A DNA stretch of 64,000 bases from the NCBI GenBank assembly GCA_964402995.1, contig CAYOEA010000005.1, positions 1-64,000 on the forward strand, written 5' to 3'. This document shows positions 17,431-25,947 of this stretch, piece after piece. Every line of letters begins with the position of its first letter. The stretch's first letter is position 1. The DNA comes from GCA-2686295 sp964402995 (lineage in GTDB: Archaea > Nanobdellota > Nanobdellia > Woesearchaeales > GCA-2686295). Made by a program: the position numbers and the translations under genes. The notes under the pieces are model-generated. The model had not been told where the DNA came from and searched no databases. It worked only from the letters and a program-made list of their open reading frames with translations.

Positions 17431-17524
17431 TAAAAAAAAAGGAGAATAATTGAAGAACGATAAAAAGGGTGTATGAGGTGTTTGGTTGGTAAAAGTATAG
17501 GAGTGTTCGTTCTTCAGTTCTCCT
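17431..17524 (-). ncRNA. Candidate small RNA with long closing stem and C-rich loop
   Basis: On the minus strand the transcript would start with GGAGAA at about 17524 and end in GGAGAA's partner TTCTCC followed by nine T's (17432-17440). The closing stem pairs 17518-17523 with 17441-17446 and 17508-17516 with 17451-17459, giving 15 base pairs with one small internal loop. A TTTATATAGTAG promoter lies about 27 bases upstream. The roughly 48-base loop is A/C-rich and almost free of G, with CACCTCATAC, ACCAACC and ACTCC; these are complementary to Shine-Dalgarno-like sequences. No long open frame is present. It does not match tRNA, box C/D or SRP RNA patterns that I know. Confidence 0.65.
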
Positions 17525-17528
17525 ACTA

Positions 17529-17556
17529 CTATATAGTCGTAACTACTATATAAATG
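17529..17556 (-). promoter_or_regulatory. Tandem TATA elements for the small RNA
   Basis: On the minus strand CATTTATATAGTAG is followed 19 bases later by a second ACTATATAGTAG. The first is correctly spaced for a start at 17524; the second may be a duplication. Confidence 0.5.
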
Positions 17557-17628
17557 TTTCGTTTTTGTTGTTACTTTCCAGTAGTCAACCTAATATTGGT
17601 TGGTTTTCACGACGAGAAATGTTTTCCT

Positions 17629-20301
17629 TTACCATGTCAAGTTTCTAGAAATAAAGTTATTTCCTTGACGAATTTTGTATTTACGATATTCGCCCCATGC
17701 AAAGATGGTGAGCATGAATGGAACTGCGATTAAGAGTTCATTTAAGCCAATTGGTGCAGTTCCAAAGAACTTATTGGCAATAGGGACATAAGCGATGATT
17801 ACAAGTAAAATTAGCTCTGCTGCGATGCCTAACCAAATAAGTTTGTTTGAGAATAAACCATGTTTGAAAATAGATTGTTTTCTAGTACGACAAATAATAA
17901 CATCTGATATTTGACAAATAACAATACTTGCAAAGAATGCAGTAACTGCTTTCATGTACAAAGGATTGGTTGCTCCTAAATCCACACCCCAAGTCCACCC
18001 GCCATTGAACAGTACGTAAAAATAAGCTGTGAAGCCTGCTGCTGCTTGAATTACACCTATGATTCCATACGAATTAAGTAAAAGATTTCTAGATAATAAT
18101 CTTTCAGTTCTAGATCTAGGTTTTTCTTTCATAACATCTGATTCAGATTTTTCACTTCCAATTCCTAGTGCTGGGATAAGATCTGTTCCAAGATCAATTG
18201 CAAGTATGAGAATTACTGTTAATGGTAATGGAATTCCAAGAAGAACAAATGCGATAAATGGTAAAATCTGAGGGATATTACTAGTAAGAATATATGCTAT
18301 GAATTTTTTAATGTTTGAATAAATAGTTCTACCTTCTTCAACAGCTTTTACAATGGTTGCAAAGTTATCATCAAGTAAAATCATGTCACTAGCTTCTTTA
18401 GAAACTTCAGTTCCAATAATTCCCATGGCAACACCTATGTCTGCATTCTTAAGTGCGGGCGCGTCATTTACTCCATCACCAGTAACTGCAACAATTTCTC
18501 CATTTGCTTGAAGAGCTTTAACTATTCTAAGTTTTTGATCCGGCGCTGTTCTTGCAAAAATAAGATTGTCTTTTTTTAGAATTTCTCTTAAATCTGATTC
18601 ACTCATTTCAATTAATTCTTCGCCATTTATTATGATATTTTTACCAGTTGATAAAATTCCAACTTGTTTTGCAATAGCTTCAGCTGTAAGGCTGTAGTCT
18701 CCAGTAATCATAATAACTCTAATGCCTGCTTCTTTACATTTAGCAATTGCACCAGGAATCTCAGGCCGAGGAGGATCCATGCTACCAACTAAAGCTACAA
18801 AAATAAATTCATCAGTTTCAATCTGTTTATTATTTTTATATGCCATACCAAGAACTCTTTGACCACTTGATGCCATGTTTTTATAATGATTAAGAATTAT
18901 ATGTCTGGAATTATCGTCTAGAGGAATAATTCTATTATCTATAAGAATGGTGCTACATTTATCCAATATGATTTCAGGAGCTCCCTTAATATATGAAGCA
19001 AAATTATTTTTATGCTCGTTAATTGTAATCATATATTTTGTATCTGAAGTAAATGGAATCTCATCAATTCTATGGTGTTCTTTTACTATTTGTTGAATAT
19101 TTGTATGTTCTTTTGCAAACAATAATAATGCGCCTTCTGTTGGATCGCCAATGTAATGATTTTTGCTAAGCTTTGAATTATTACATAAAACTGAAATTCC
19201 CATGAGTGAATCAAAACCATTGATTTTTTTGAAATCATCTTTATGATTATATTCTGTAAGATTCATAAAAACTGAATTAACAAACATTTTGTTTTGAGTA
19301 ATAGTTCCAGTTTTATCGGTGCAAATAACTGTTGTGGAACCAAGAGTTTCAACAGATTCAAGATTTTTAATAAGTGCATTTTTTTTAGCCATACGTTTAG
19401 AAGCCATGGCAAGCGCAAGTGTTACTGTTGGTAATAAGCCTTCAGGAACATTTGCAACAATGATTCCAATTGCAAAAATTAAACTACCAATAAGTTTGTG
19501 TCCTAATAAGATGCTTATTAGAAAGAATACGACGCCAAGAACGAGTGCAATAGTTGAAATAATTTTGATGAAATGATTTATTTCTTTTCTTACTGGAGTT
19601 AATTGATTTGCTGTTTGTTTAGTTAAGTGGGCAATTTTTCCAATTTGAGTATTCATGCCTGTTCCATAAACAAGTGCAGTTCCAGTTCCTGATTGAACAA
19701 GAGTTCCAGAAAAAAGCATGTTACGAGATTCTAAAATATTTTTATGTGTTGTTTCAATACTTCTAAGCTGTGGTTCTGATTCTCCAGTTAAAGATGAATT
19801 ATCAACTTTTAATTGGTGGTGTTCTATGAGTCTTGCATCGGCAGGAATTTTGTCGCCTTCACTTAGAAAAATAATATCTCCTGGAACAATATCCTTTCCA
19901 AGAATTTCAATTCTTTTACCATCTCTGAGAACTTGAATTTTAGAAGGCATCATATTTTTGAACGAATCCATTATTTTTTCGGATTGATATTCTTGAATAA
20001 ACGTGAAAGTTGCATTTAGAAATACAACAATTATAAGTGCAAAACCAATGTAGATGTTTCCATCTCCTGGATTTAAGAATTCTGCAAAGAATGCAAGGGC
20101 TGAACCTGTAATTAAAAGTATTGCAAAAAAGTTTGCAAAGTTTTTAAGATATTTAACTATTGGTGAAACATCATTTTTTTCACTAATAATATTTTCTCCA
20201 AACTCTTGTATTCTAGTTATTGCTTCATTACTATTAAGCCCTTCTTTATTAGAATTAAGTTTTTTGAAAAGATTATCTAAACTGATTAAATGTTCATCCA
20301 T
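17629..20301 (-). CDS. P-type cation ATPase, P2C (Na+,K+-ATPase-like)
   Basis: 890 residues. Order: cation ATPase N-terminal domain, actuator domain with SSLTGESEPQ (TGES), TM4 NVPEGLLPTVTLALAMASKR (E287), phosphorylation site CTDKTGTITQN (D329), nucleotide domain with KGAPE, hinge MITGDYSLTAEAIAKQVG and TGDGVNDAPALK, then TM5-10. TM5 TSNIPQILPFIAF and TM6 ILAIDLGTDLIPAL closely follow animal Na+,K+-ATPase, with both TM6 aspartates (D703, D707), but the TM5 glutamate of the animal pump is glutamine here (Q678). It probably exports Na+ or another cation. Leader: TATA at about 20345 and a GAGGGCG ribosome site before the ATG. Confidence 0.9.
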   Translation of the reverse strand: MDEHLISLDNLFKKLNSNKEGLNSNEAITRIQEFGENIISEKNDVSPIVKYLKNFANFFAILLITGSALAFFAEFLNPGDGNIYIGFALIIVVFLNATFTFIQEYQSEKIMDSFKNMMPSKIQVLRDGKRIEILGKDIVPGDIIFLSEGDKIPADARLIEHHQLKVDNSSLTGESEPQLRSIETTHKNILESRNMLFSGTLVQSGTGTALVYGTGMNTQIGKIAHLTKQTANQLTPVRKEINHFIKIISTIALVLGVVFFLISILLGHKLIGSLIFAIGIIVANVPEGLLPTVTLALAMASKRMAKKNALIKNLESVETLGSTTVICTDKTGTITQNKMFVNSVFMNLTEYNHKDDFKKINGFDSLMGISVLCNNSKLSKNHYIGDPTEGALLLFAKEHTNIQQIVKEHHRIDEIPFTSDTKYMITINEHKNNFASYIKGAPEIILDKCSTILIDNRIIPLDDNSRHIILNHYKNMASSGQRVLGMAYKNNKQIETDEFIFVALVGSMDPPRPEIPGAIAKCKEAGIRVIMITGDYSLTAEAIAKQVGILSTGKNIIINGEELIEMSESDLREILKKDNLIFARTAPDQKLRIVKALQANGEIVAVTGDGVNDAPALKNADIGVAMGIIGTEVSKEASDMILLDDNFATIVKAVEEGRTIYSNIKKFIAYILTSNIPQILPFIAFVLLGIPLPLTVILILAIDLGTDLIPALGIGSEKSESDVMKEKPRSRTERLLSRNLLLNSYGIIGVIQAAAGFTAYFYVLFNGGWTWGVDLGATNPLYMKAVTAFFASIVICQISDVIICRTRKQSIFKHGLFSNKLIWLGIAAELILLVIIAYVPIANKFFGTAPIGLNELLIAVPFMLTIFAWGEYRKYKIRQGNNFISRNLTW

Positions 20302-20378
20302 AATTAAACGCCCTCTTTTTAGATAAAGAAATACTAATAAGGGTATATAAATATTTGCTAAGAAAAATTTATTTAAAA

Positions 20379-21422
20379 CTATTTATCGGGTTTGGCTTTT
20401 TTTAATTCTTCTTTGATGATTTTGAAAAATAAATCTGCTTCTTCTGATTTAACAACTGCGCCACAAGCATAATCATGTCCGCCACCTTTCCCATTTACTT
20501 TTTCAAGAGCTTTAGTTAGAATTGGTAGAACTTTGTGATGTTTGCTTCTAAGAGACATTTTGTGTTCTCCATTATTTTCTCTTCCTACAATTATAAATTT
20601 GTCAGGAAACTTATGAAGTAATTCATTTGAAAGTTCAGAAGTGTAAGCATTTCTTTGATAAGGATAAATAAATTTGATTAAAGGACTGTTAGTTATTTTA
20701 ACTTTTGATAAAATATCTTGATATTCTGTATTGAATTTGTCGAATTTTTTAAGTAAAAATTTTCCTCTAGGTGAAGTACTGTTTAAAATTTCATAAGGAC
20801 TTTGAATTCTGCTAAGAACTTTAACTGAGTTCATTGAATCTGTAACTGAGCCTTTAAGATTAAAAGAAATAACCATTGCAAGTTTTCCAGTTAAAGTTTC
20901 GAATAATGCGTCATCAGGATTTGTTATTGATTCAGAAAGTAAGTCTGGGTATTTTGCTATGTATTCATCTTTGAAATCTGGAATAAACCAATCACCTACA
21001 CAACCAACAGTTGCAAGCCATAAATTAGTCTTTGCAATTTTATGAGCCCAATAACTTGTAGGTCTATTGTCTTCTTCATTTTCAAAACGCGGATTATAAT
21101 AATCGATTCCTTTTCTATCAACAATAGGATGATGATCTAACCAAATAATTTTTTGACTAACTCTATCAATAAATTCTTGACTAAGAATTGGAATATCTAA
21201 AACTACAACTAAATCTGGTTGGTATTCATCAACTTTTCTTGCAAACTCTTCTTTTAATTCAGAACCTGCTTTAACAATAACTCCTTTACCTTCTGATTTT
21301 ATTTGATAAAGTTGAATAAACGATGATACTCCATCTGGGTCATCGTCAAAAAAGAATAGAGGTCTTGCTGCTTCTTGTATTGCTTTCCTAATCTTTTTTA
21401 GATCTTTGTCGCTTATTCCCAT
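20379..21422 (-). CDS. DHH-family phosphoesterase (RecJ/Cdc45-like)
   Basis: 347 residues from the internal ATG at 21422 (MGISDKDL). FFFDDDPDGVSSFIQLYQI is the N-terminal acidic motif, VVVLDIPILSQEF the second, and WLDHHPIVD the DHH motif; near the C-terminus GKGGGHDYACGAVV matches the DHHA1 glycine-rich motif. Such enzymes hydrolyse nucleic acid or nucleotide phosphodiesters; the RecJ-like branch in archaea includes GAN, a partner of the replicative helicase. I choose 21422 because a TTTTTTAAAC promoter lies about 28 bases before it. An in-frame ATG 13 codons upstream would add a hydrophobic stretch (FLNKAIIIFL) that does not fit the family. Confidence 0.88.
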   Translation of the reverse strand: MGISDKDLKKIRKAIQEAARPLFFFDDDPDGVSSFIQLYQIKSEGKGVIVKAGSELKEEFARKVDEYQPDLVVVLDIPILSQEFIDRVSQKIIWLDHHPIVDRKGIDYYNPRFENEEDNRPTSYWAHKIAKTNLWLATVGCVGDWFIPDFKDEYIAKYPDLLSESITNPDDALFETLTGKLAMVISFNLKGSVTDSMNSVKVLSRIQSPYEILNSTSPRGKFLLKKFDKFNTEYQDILSKVKITNSPLIKFIYPYQRNAYTSELSNELLHKFPDKFIIVGRENNGEHKMSLRSKHHKVLPILTKALEKVNGKGGGHDYACGAVVKSEEADLFFKIIKEELKKAKPDK

Positions 21423-21627
21423 AAGGAAAATGATTATGGCTTTGTTTAAAAAAGTTTTCAAAAGTTAGGGTTATAATATTTTTTTTAAAGAATTTTGAGT
21501 TTCTTATCTTTTATCATATAATATATATCTATATATAGAGGGTGTTGTATTTGTAGTATTTTGCATAAAAGTTTATTTTTGGAACATCATGTTTATTTTC
21601 TGCTTGTAGTATTTTTTTCATTTAAAC

Positions 21628-21897
21628 TTATTTGTCTTGAGTTGTTAGTATTTTTACATTACTGTTTGCTTCTATGAGTTTAAATCTTGGAATTTTAGTT
21701 TCATTTAATTCTTTTTCATCGAAGAATAGTTTTTTTGGTCTAATCCATATCGGATTTGCTCCGAATTCTTTAGAATCGTATAATCCTTGATATATTACTA
21801 ATTCTTCAAGTGTTTCGCTGTGATTTGCAATTCCAATTAAATTGTAGAAATTTCCTTTATAATGTTGATATTTTCCTAGAATTATGTCTTTTTTCAT
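21628..21897 (-). CDS. DUF1653-family protein
   Basis: 89 residues. LGKYQHYKGNFYNLIGIANH, HSETLEELVIYQGLYDSKEFG and NPIWIRPKKLFFD match the DUF1653 pattern (G-x-Y-x-H-Y-K-G-x-x-Y-x-V-x-G-x-A-x-H-S-E-T). Its role is unknown; members are small beta-rich cytosolic proteins. It is transcribed alone. The gap of about 165 bases before the DHH gene is A/T-rich and holds only TATATATAG-type promoter sequence. Confidence 0.85.
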   Translation of the reverse strand: MKKDIILGKYQHYKGNFYNLIGIANHSETLEELVIYQGLYDSKEFGANPIWIRPKKLFFDEKELNETKIPRFKLIEANSNVKILTTQDK

Positions 21898-22011
21898 GAA
21901 TTATTAGTTTTTACTTAACTATATAAAATTTTGTAAATTTGACTGTTTTTGATTTTTTCTCTCGACGTGAAGCTTTTTTTTTATTTATATATATTTGATA
22001 CTATATGTTGC

Positions 22012-22045
22012 ATTTTTGTCGACGACAAAATGCTTCTTTTTTTAG
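22012..22045 (+). terminator. Orphan hairpin with T-tract behind a TATA-like tract
   Basis: GCATTTT and GTC (22012-22022) pair with GAC and AAAATGC (22026-22035), with one unpaired T, and TTCTTTTTTT follows. About 25 bases upstream is TTATTTATATATATTTG. No plus-strand gene ends here, so it is either a terminator for an unseen short transcript or a leader element of the secreted protein gene at 22208. The rest of the gap 21898-22098 is A/T-rich without other readable content. Confidence 0.4.
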
Positions 22046-22098
22046 TTTTAGTTGTCCTTTACTAGTTTCAAATCAAAACATTTAAATATGAATATACC

Positions 22099-22200
22099 CC
22101 AGTATACAAAATAGGCAATTAAAATACGAATTAATTGCTTTAGTACACTGGTGTAGTATAACTGGTGTTCATTACCTTTCAAAAACCAGGTAATGGAGGT
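22099..22200 (+). promoter_or_regulatory. Structured leader before the secreted-protein gene
   Basis: Nested inverted repeats: CCAGTATAC (22099-22107) with GTACACTGG (22143-22151, one mismatch) enclose GCAATTAA (22115-22122) with TTAATTGC (22131-22138). A second hairpin CATTACC (22170-22176) with GGTAATG (22189-22195) touches the GGAGGT ribosome site (22195-22200), which sits seven bases before the ATG at 22208. A TATA-like TTTAAATA lies at 22081. ACTGGTGT occurs twice (22147, 22161). The layout suggests translational or transcriptional control. Confidence 0.5.
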
Positions 22201-22207
22201 AAAAATC

Positions 22208-22897
22208 ATGAAAATAGAAAAATATGTAACAATGCTAATAATGGCTTTGATGTTTATAGTTGGAGCTACTTTTGCTTTCGCGGTAATACCGGGTGAAGCA
22301 TACATTAGCGATGCGGCAGATCTTGGAGAATATATTTTACAATCCCCTGATACTATTACAGCAGAGGCAGGAAATATTAGTCAAGCAAATGTCGACGCAA
22401 ACATGTCAACTTACAGATGGGCAGGTCTTGTTGGAAACGTTACTGGAAGCATCATTTTAGGAGATGCAAATGAAGATGTAATGTTTGAATGGAGTGCAGT
22501 TGGAAACTTAGTTTTCGCAAGTCAATCCGCAACAGTAACTTGGACAGCATTAGCTGACGCAGCACCAGCAACAGTAGTATCAGCTTACACATACCTTACA
22601 ACAGGAATGTCAGATGCTTATGATACAACATTTACTGAAGCAGCTGAAAATATCGGCTCAAATATCTTTACAACACTAACTTCAGATTTCGCTCTGACAT
22701 GGAATAATGAATCAACTCCAACATGGAAAACTTATTCCTTGACTGACGGATCAGCAATAGTATTTGCAGGTTTAGTAAGTGAAGATGGTACTGATTACGC
22801 AGGAAACACAATCGATTATCAGATTATCTTGCCAGAAGATGGTACAGCAGGAAACATTGTAACACAAACTTATAATTTATGGATTGAGTTAGAATAA
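22208..22897 (+). CDS. Secreted protein, paralogue 1 of 3
   Basis: 229 residues. A signal peptide (KIEKYVTMLIMALMFIVGAT, cleavage probably after FAFA) is followed by a mature beta-rich domain with NISQANVDANMSTYRWAGL, VTGSIILGDANEDVMFEW and a C-terminal NIVTQTYNLWIELE. No cysteines, several N-x-S/T sites, no anchor. The start at 22208 is chosen over the ATG at 22193 because GGAGGT lies directly between them. The strong ribosome site and long leader suggest high expression, as for a surface-layer, pilus-like or matrix protein. Family not recognised, but two paralogues follow. Confidence 0.82.
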   Translation: MKIEKYVTMLIMALMFIVGATFAFAVIPGEAYISDAADLGEYILQSPDTITAEAGNISQANVDANMSTYRWAGLVGNVTGSIILGDANEDVMFEWSAVGNLVFASQSATVTWTALADAAPATVVSAYTYLTTGMSDAYDTTFTEAAENIGSNIFTTLTSDFALTWNNESTPTWKTYSLTDGSAIVFAGLVSEDGTDYAGNTIDYQIILPEDGTAGNIVTQTYNLWIELE

Positions 22898-22997
22898 AAC
22901 TCAATTTTTATTTTTATTTTATAAGTTCATTAACAACGAAAAATTAAATTCACAAAAAGTTCATGAAATTCATGGAAAAATGGTGAGACCTAAAAAA

Positions 22998-23672
22998 ATG
23001 AAAAACAAATATTTAACAATATTAGTCATGGGATTATTTGCAATAAGTTTATTTGCAGTAATGGCTTTAGCTCAACCTACAGGAGGCGCAACTTCGGTTG
23101 GAACTGCTGAAAGTTGGACTGGAACTGCTTCCACATCCACAGCGACAGAAGGTGGGAACATAACTGAATTAAACGTTTCAGGTTATGCTCAAACTGGTCG
23201 ATGGGCAGGATTCTGGGGAGAAATTACTGGAGGATTTAGATTAGCTGACAGTTCAGCAGAAGTCTTCTACGAATGGACAATTTCAGATCCTACTGATGCA
23301 GTAGTTTACGCAGCAAACGGAACAGTTTCAAACTGGGCTGGCGTTGTAGCAGCAGGCGTAGGAGATATGCCAAGCTTTTTAACAACAGCAGCAACTGATA
23401 ACTATACTAACACTTTCGATAACACTGAATTGTTTACAAGTGCTAGTATGTCTATTATAACTACTCCGTATGCGTCAACTTGGCAAAATGGAGCTCAAGG
23501 AGTATTGAAGACTTATGCACTAAAAGATGGTGCAGATTCTGATATAATTTGGGCGGGCAAAGCAATTTCAGATGCTCAAGCATTCCAAGCTGCAGGAACT
23601 GTAGACTATCAAATATTAGTCCCAGCTGACTCAACACCAATTACATACAACTTTTACTTAGAACTTCAATAA
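22998..23672 (+). CDS. Secreted protein, paralogue 2 of 3
   Basis: 224 residues from the ATG at 22998. Signal peptide KNKYLTILVMGLFAISLFAV ends near MALA, then a mature domain with the same landmarks as its neighbours: GRWAGFWGEITGGFRLADSS, VFYEWTISD, TTPYASTWQNGAQG, LKTYALKDGA and a final YNFYLELQ. It is more divergent than paralogues 1 and 3 are from each other. An ATG at 22980 is in frame, but GGTGAG (22982-22987) then serves as the ribosome site for 22998. No anchor or cysteine. It follows paralogue 1 by about 100 bases and may share its transcript. Confidence 0.8.
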   Translation: MKNKYLTILVMGLFAISLFAVMALAQPTGGATSVGTAESWTGTASTSTATEGGNITELNVSGYAQTGRWAGFWGEITGGFRLADSSAEVFYEWTISDPTDAVVYAANGTVSNWAGVVAAGVGDMPSFLTTAATDNYTNTFDNTELFTSASMSIITTPYASTWQNGAQGVLKTYALKDGADSDIIWAGKAISDAQAFQAAGTVDYQILVPADSTPITYNFYLELQ

Positions 23673-23838
23673 AAGTTAGTAATGGTCGAGAATTTTAATT
23701 TTTTTTATCTTTTTTTTTTAAATCAAAAACATTTTATTTTTCTTTTTTTTTCTTTTTTTAAATTAATTTTTTACAAACTCTCTTTTTTTTAGAAAGATTT
23801 AATACTAATTACATTCTAGATATTTATTATCTGCAAAC

Positions 23839-24531
23839 ATGACCATTATCATGATATCAATAACTAAACTAATTACTTATGTTCTGATTTCTATATTTTG
23901 TATTGCATTTAGTTTAGCTGCAACACCTGGTGAAGCGTTTATTAGTAATGCTACAGACCTTGGAGAATATATTCTACAATCTCCTGATACTGTAACTGCA
24001 GAGGCAGGAAATATTAGTCAAGCAAATCTTGATGCAAACATGTCAACTTTTAGATGGGCAGGTCTTGTTGGAAATGTTAGTGGGAGTATTGTTCTAGGGG
24101 ATGCTAATGAAGACGTTATGTTTGAATGGGATGCTGTTGGAAATTTAGTTTATGCAAGTCAATCAGCAACTATAAATTGGCCTGCATTGGCTGATGCTGA
24201 TAAAGCGGCAGTAGTTGCAGAATATTCTTATTTAGTTGATGGAACTTCTGATGCATACAATAATACTTTTGGAAGTATAGGAATTATTGGTTCAAATATT
24301 TTTACAACTATATTATCTGATTTTGCATATACAAAAGATTCATTTGGTTTAGATGTTTGGAGAACTTTTTCTTTAACCGATGGTTCTGCAATTATTTTTG
24401 CTGGCGAAGTACTTCAAGGGTTTGCTAGTTATTCTGGGGCAGATATAGGTTTTCAGATGATTCTTCCTGAAGATGGAACTGCAGGTGATGAAACTCCTCA
24501 ATCATATAACTTATGGGTTGAACTTAAGTAA
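23839..24531 (+). CDS. Secreted protein, paralogue 3 of 3
   Basis: 230 residues. After a signal peptide (TYVLISIFCIAFSLAA) the mature sequence is very close to paralogue 1: TPGEAFISNATDLGEYILQS, NISQANLDANMSTFRWAGL, VSGSIVLGDANEDVMFEWDA and a final QSYNLWVELK. A GATATTTATTA element about 20 bases before the ATG suggests its own promoter and a nearly leaderless mRNA, unlike paralogue 1 with its long leader. So the copies are probably expressed under different conditions. The gap before it (23673-23838) is T-rich with no other content. Confidence 0.8.
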   Translation: MTIIMISITKLITYVLISIFCIAFSLAATPGEAFISNATDLGEYILQSPDTVTAEAGNISQANLDANMSTFRWAGLVGNVSGSIVLGDANEDVMFEWDAVGNLVYASQSATINWPALADADKAAVVAEYSYLVDGTSDAYNNTFGSIGIIGSNIFTTILSDFAYTKDSFGLDVWRTFSLTDGSAIIFAGEVLQGFASYSGADIGFQMILPEDGTAGDETPQSYNLWVELK

Positions 24532-24611
24532 TTGTAAATACTTTTTTTCTATCTTGATTTAGAATATTGAATACTGGATTAAAATTATAAAAAAATAAAT
24601 TAATTTTAGAT

Positions 24612-25589
24612 TTAGTAAAGTTCAATTAAAACTTTAAGCATTTCTTCTTTTGTTTTTGTTTCACGAAGTTTAGCTGCAAGTTCTGTTTGACCAAAAGTGT
24701 GTTCTACCCAGTTTGCGAAATCATTTTTTTCGCCTTGAACATGTTTTGAATATAGAACATCTCCTTGGAAACCTTTCAATGAGTCTACAAGTTCTCGTAT
24801 GTTGCTGATGACACGCCCATCTTCTAGTTTAAAATGCTCGCTTTCATGCGGTTTGACATCTAATACTTCTTTTGTCTTAATGTGCTTTAGAATGCTCTTT
24901 AATTCGCTTAAACGAAGATTTATTTCAGTTTCTTTAGTTAAAAGACTTCTTTCAAATTCTTTAAGTTGATTTCTGCCTTCTTTCCATTCACTTTCAAGAG
25001 TTTTTAACTGTTCAAGTTTTGATTCAATTTCATTATTCACTGTATTGTTACTTGGGTTTAAAACAGGCTCTTCTCTTTCATCATGATAACTTTTCATGTT
25101 GTTTAATAGATCTTTATCAATAATACTTTCTGCAACTTTTTCGTTTAAACCTTCTTGTTTAACAGATTCATGAACTTCTTTGAAAAAACTTTCATTTGAA
25201 GTTGGATTGTTTGTTTGTTGAACAACTGGCTCGGATGTTTGTTCTATACTTTGAGGTTCTTGTGTTTCTACAATTGGCTCGTTTGCAGGTTGGGTGTGTG
25301 AACTAGCTGTTTGTTCTTCGTAAGATGATTCAATTTCTTGATTTTCTAATTCGCCTATTTTAGGTGGTTCTTGAACTGCTGGATTCACATTTGAATCTGA
25401 TTCATTACTGAAATCAAATTTGTTATTATTGTTCATAGGTATTGGTGTTTGTTCTATTTGATTAGAATGATCCGCTAATTTGTTTTGTTGTGGAACTGAT
25501 TCGTTGTTTATATTTGCTGTAAGATTGTTTGCACTAGTGTCTATATCTGACCTGCCTGTTTTTTTCTTTAGAAACTCAAAAATTTTCAC
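24612..25589 (-). CDS. Long-linker protein with C-terminal FANW domain
   Basis: 325 residues starting with GTG (AGAGGGGTGA ribosome site). A basic N-terminus is followed by about 150 residues of low-complexity N/Q/E/P/S linker, a coiled coil (about 190-235) and a C-terminal domain at about 255-325: LEDGRVISNIRELVDSLKGF and EKNDFANWVEHTFGQTELAA. The same domain opens the MoxR-like protein at 27560-28744. No membrane span. It may dock partners through the shared domain, but the function is unknown. TATA-like CTATTTATAGG lies about 40 bases upstream. Confidence 0.7.
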   Translation of the reverse strand: MKIFEFLKKKTGRSDIDTSANNLTANINNESVPQQNKLADHSNQIEQTPIPMNNNNKFDFSNESDSNVNPAVQEPPKIGELENQEIESSYEEQTASSHTQPANEPIVETQEPQSIEQTSEPVVQQTNNPTSNESFFKEVHESVKQEGLNEKVAESIIDKDLLNNMKSYHDEREEPVLNPSNNTVNNEIESKLEQLKTLESEWKEGRNQLKEFERSLLTKETEINLRLSELKSILKHIKTKEVLDVKPHESEHFKLEDGRVISNIRELVDSLKGFQGDVLYSKHVQGEKNDFANWVEHTFGQTELAAKLRETKTKEEMLKVLIELY

Positions 25590-25947
25590 TCACCCCTCTA
25601 TTTGATAAAACATTTAGTCCTATAAATAGTTTTCTAATTTGCAATGTTTTTTTTTTAAGAAATTTTTTATTTTTTTCTTACGCAAATATGTTGTGCATAT
25701 AGAATGATGTCGAGTGTTATGTAGTGTTATTATTTGATAAATATTTTTTAATTTGTTTTTTTCTTTGAGTTTTTATTGTTTTCAAAGAAAGCTTTCAGTG
25801 ACTAAAAAAACTACTGATTATTTTTACTACTGGAAAAACGTTAAAGTTTTATTTTTTGCTTTAGTTAATTTTCCAGGTCCTCTTGAAAAAACGAAACATA
25901 TATATACTAAGAGCCATAATGAAAACATTAAGAGGGGCTAATTTATA
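25590..25947. other. Divergent intergenic region
   Basis: This 358-base A/T-rich gap holds the promoter of the minus-strand gene (near 25625) and, for the plus-strand gene, ACATATATACTA near 25897 with an AGAGGGG ribosome site at 25931-25937. A 62-codon plus frame at 25753 has skewed composition and no ribosome site, so I do not call it. I see no RNA gene. Confidence 0.5.

Noticed and set aside
17431..17524. SRP 7S RNA or tRNA beside srp54.
   Set aside because: Far too short for 7S RNA, no SRP54-binding helix 8 motif, and no T-loop GTTC or acceptor pattern of a tRNA.
22048..22305. 85-codon minus-strand frame across the leader of the secreted protein.
   Set aside because: It overlaps the structured leader and the signal-peptide coding region and has no promoter or ribosome site.
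25753..25941. 62-codon plus-strand frame before the exported protein.
   Set aside because: No ribosome site, odd composition, and it covers the promoter region of the next gene.
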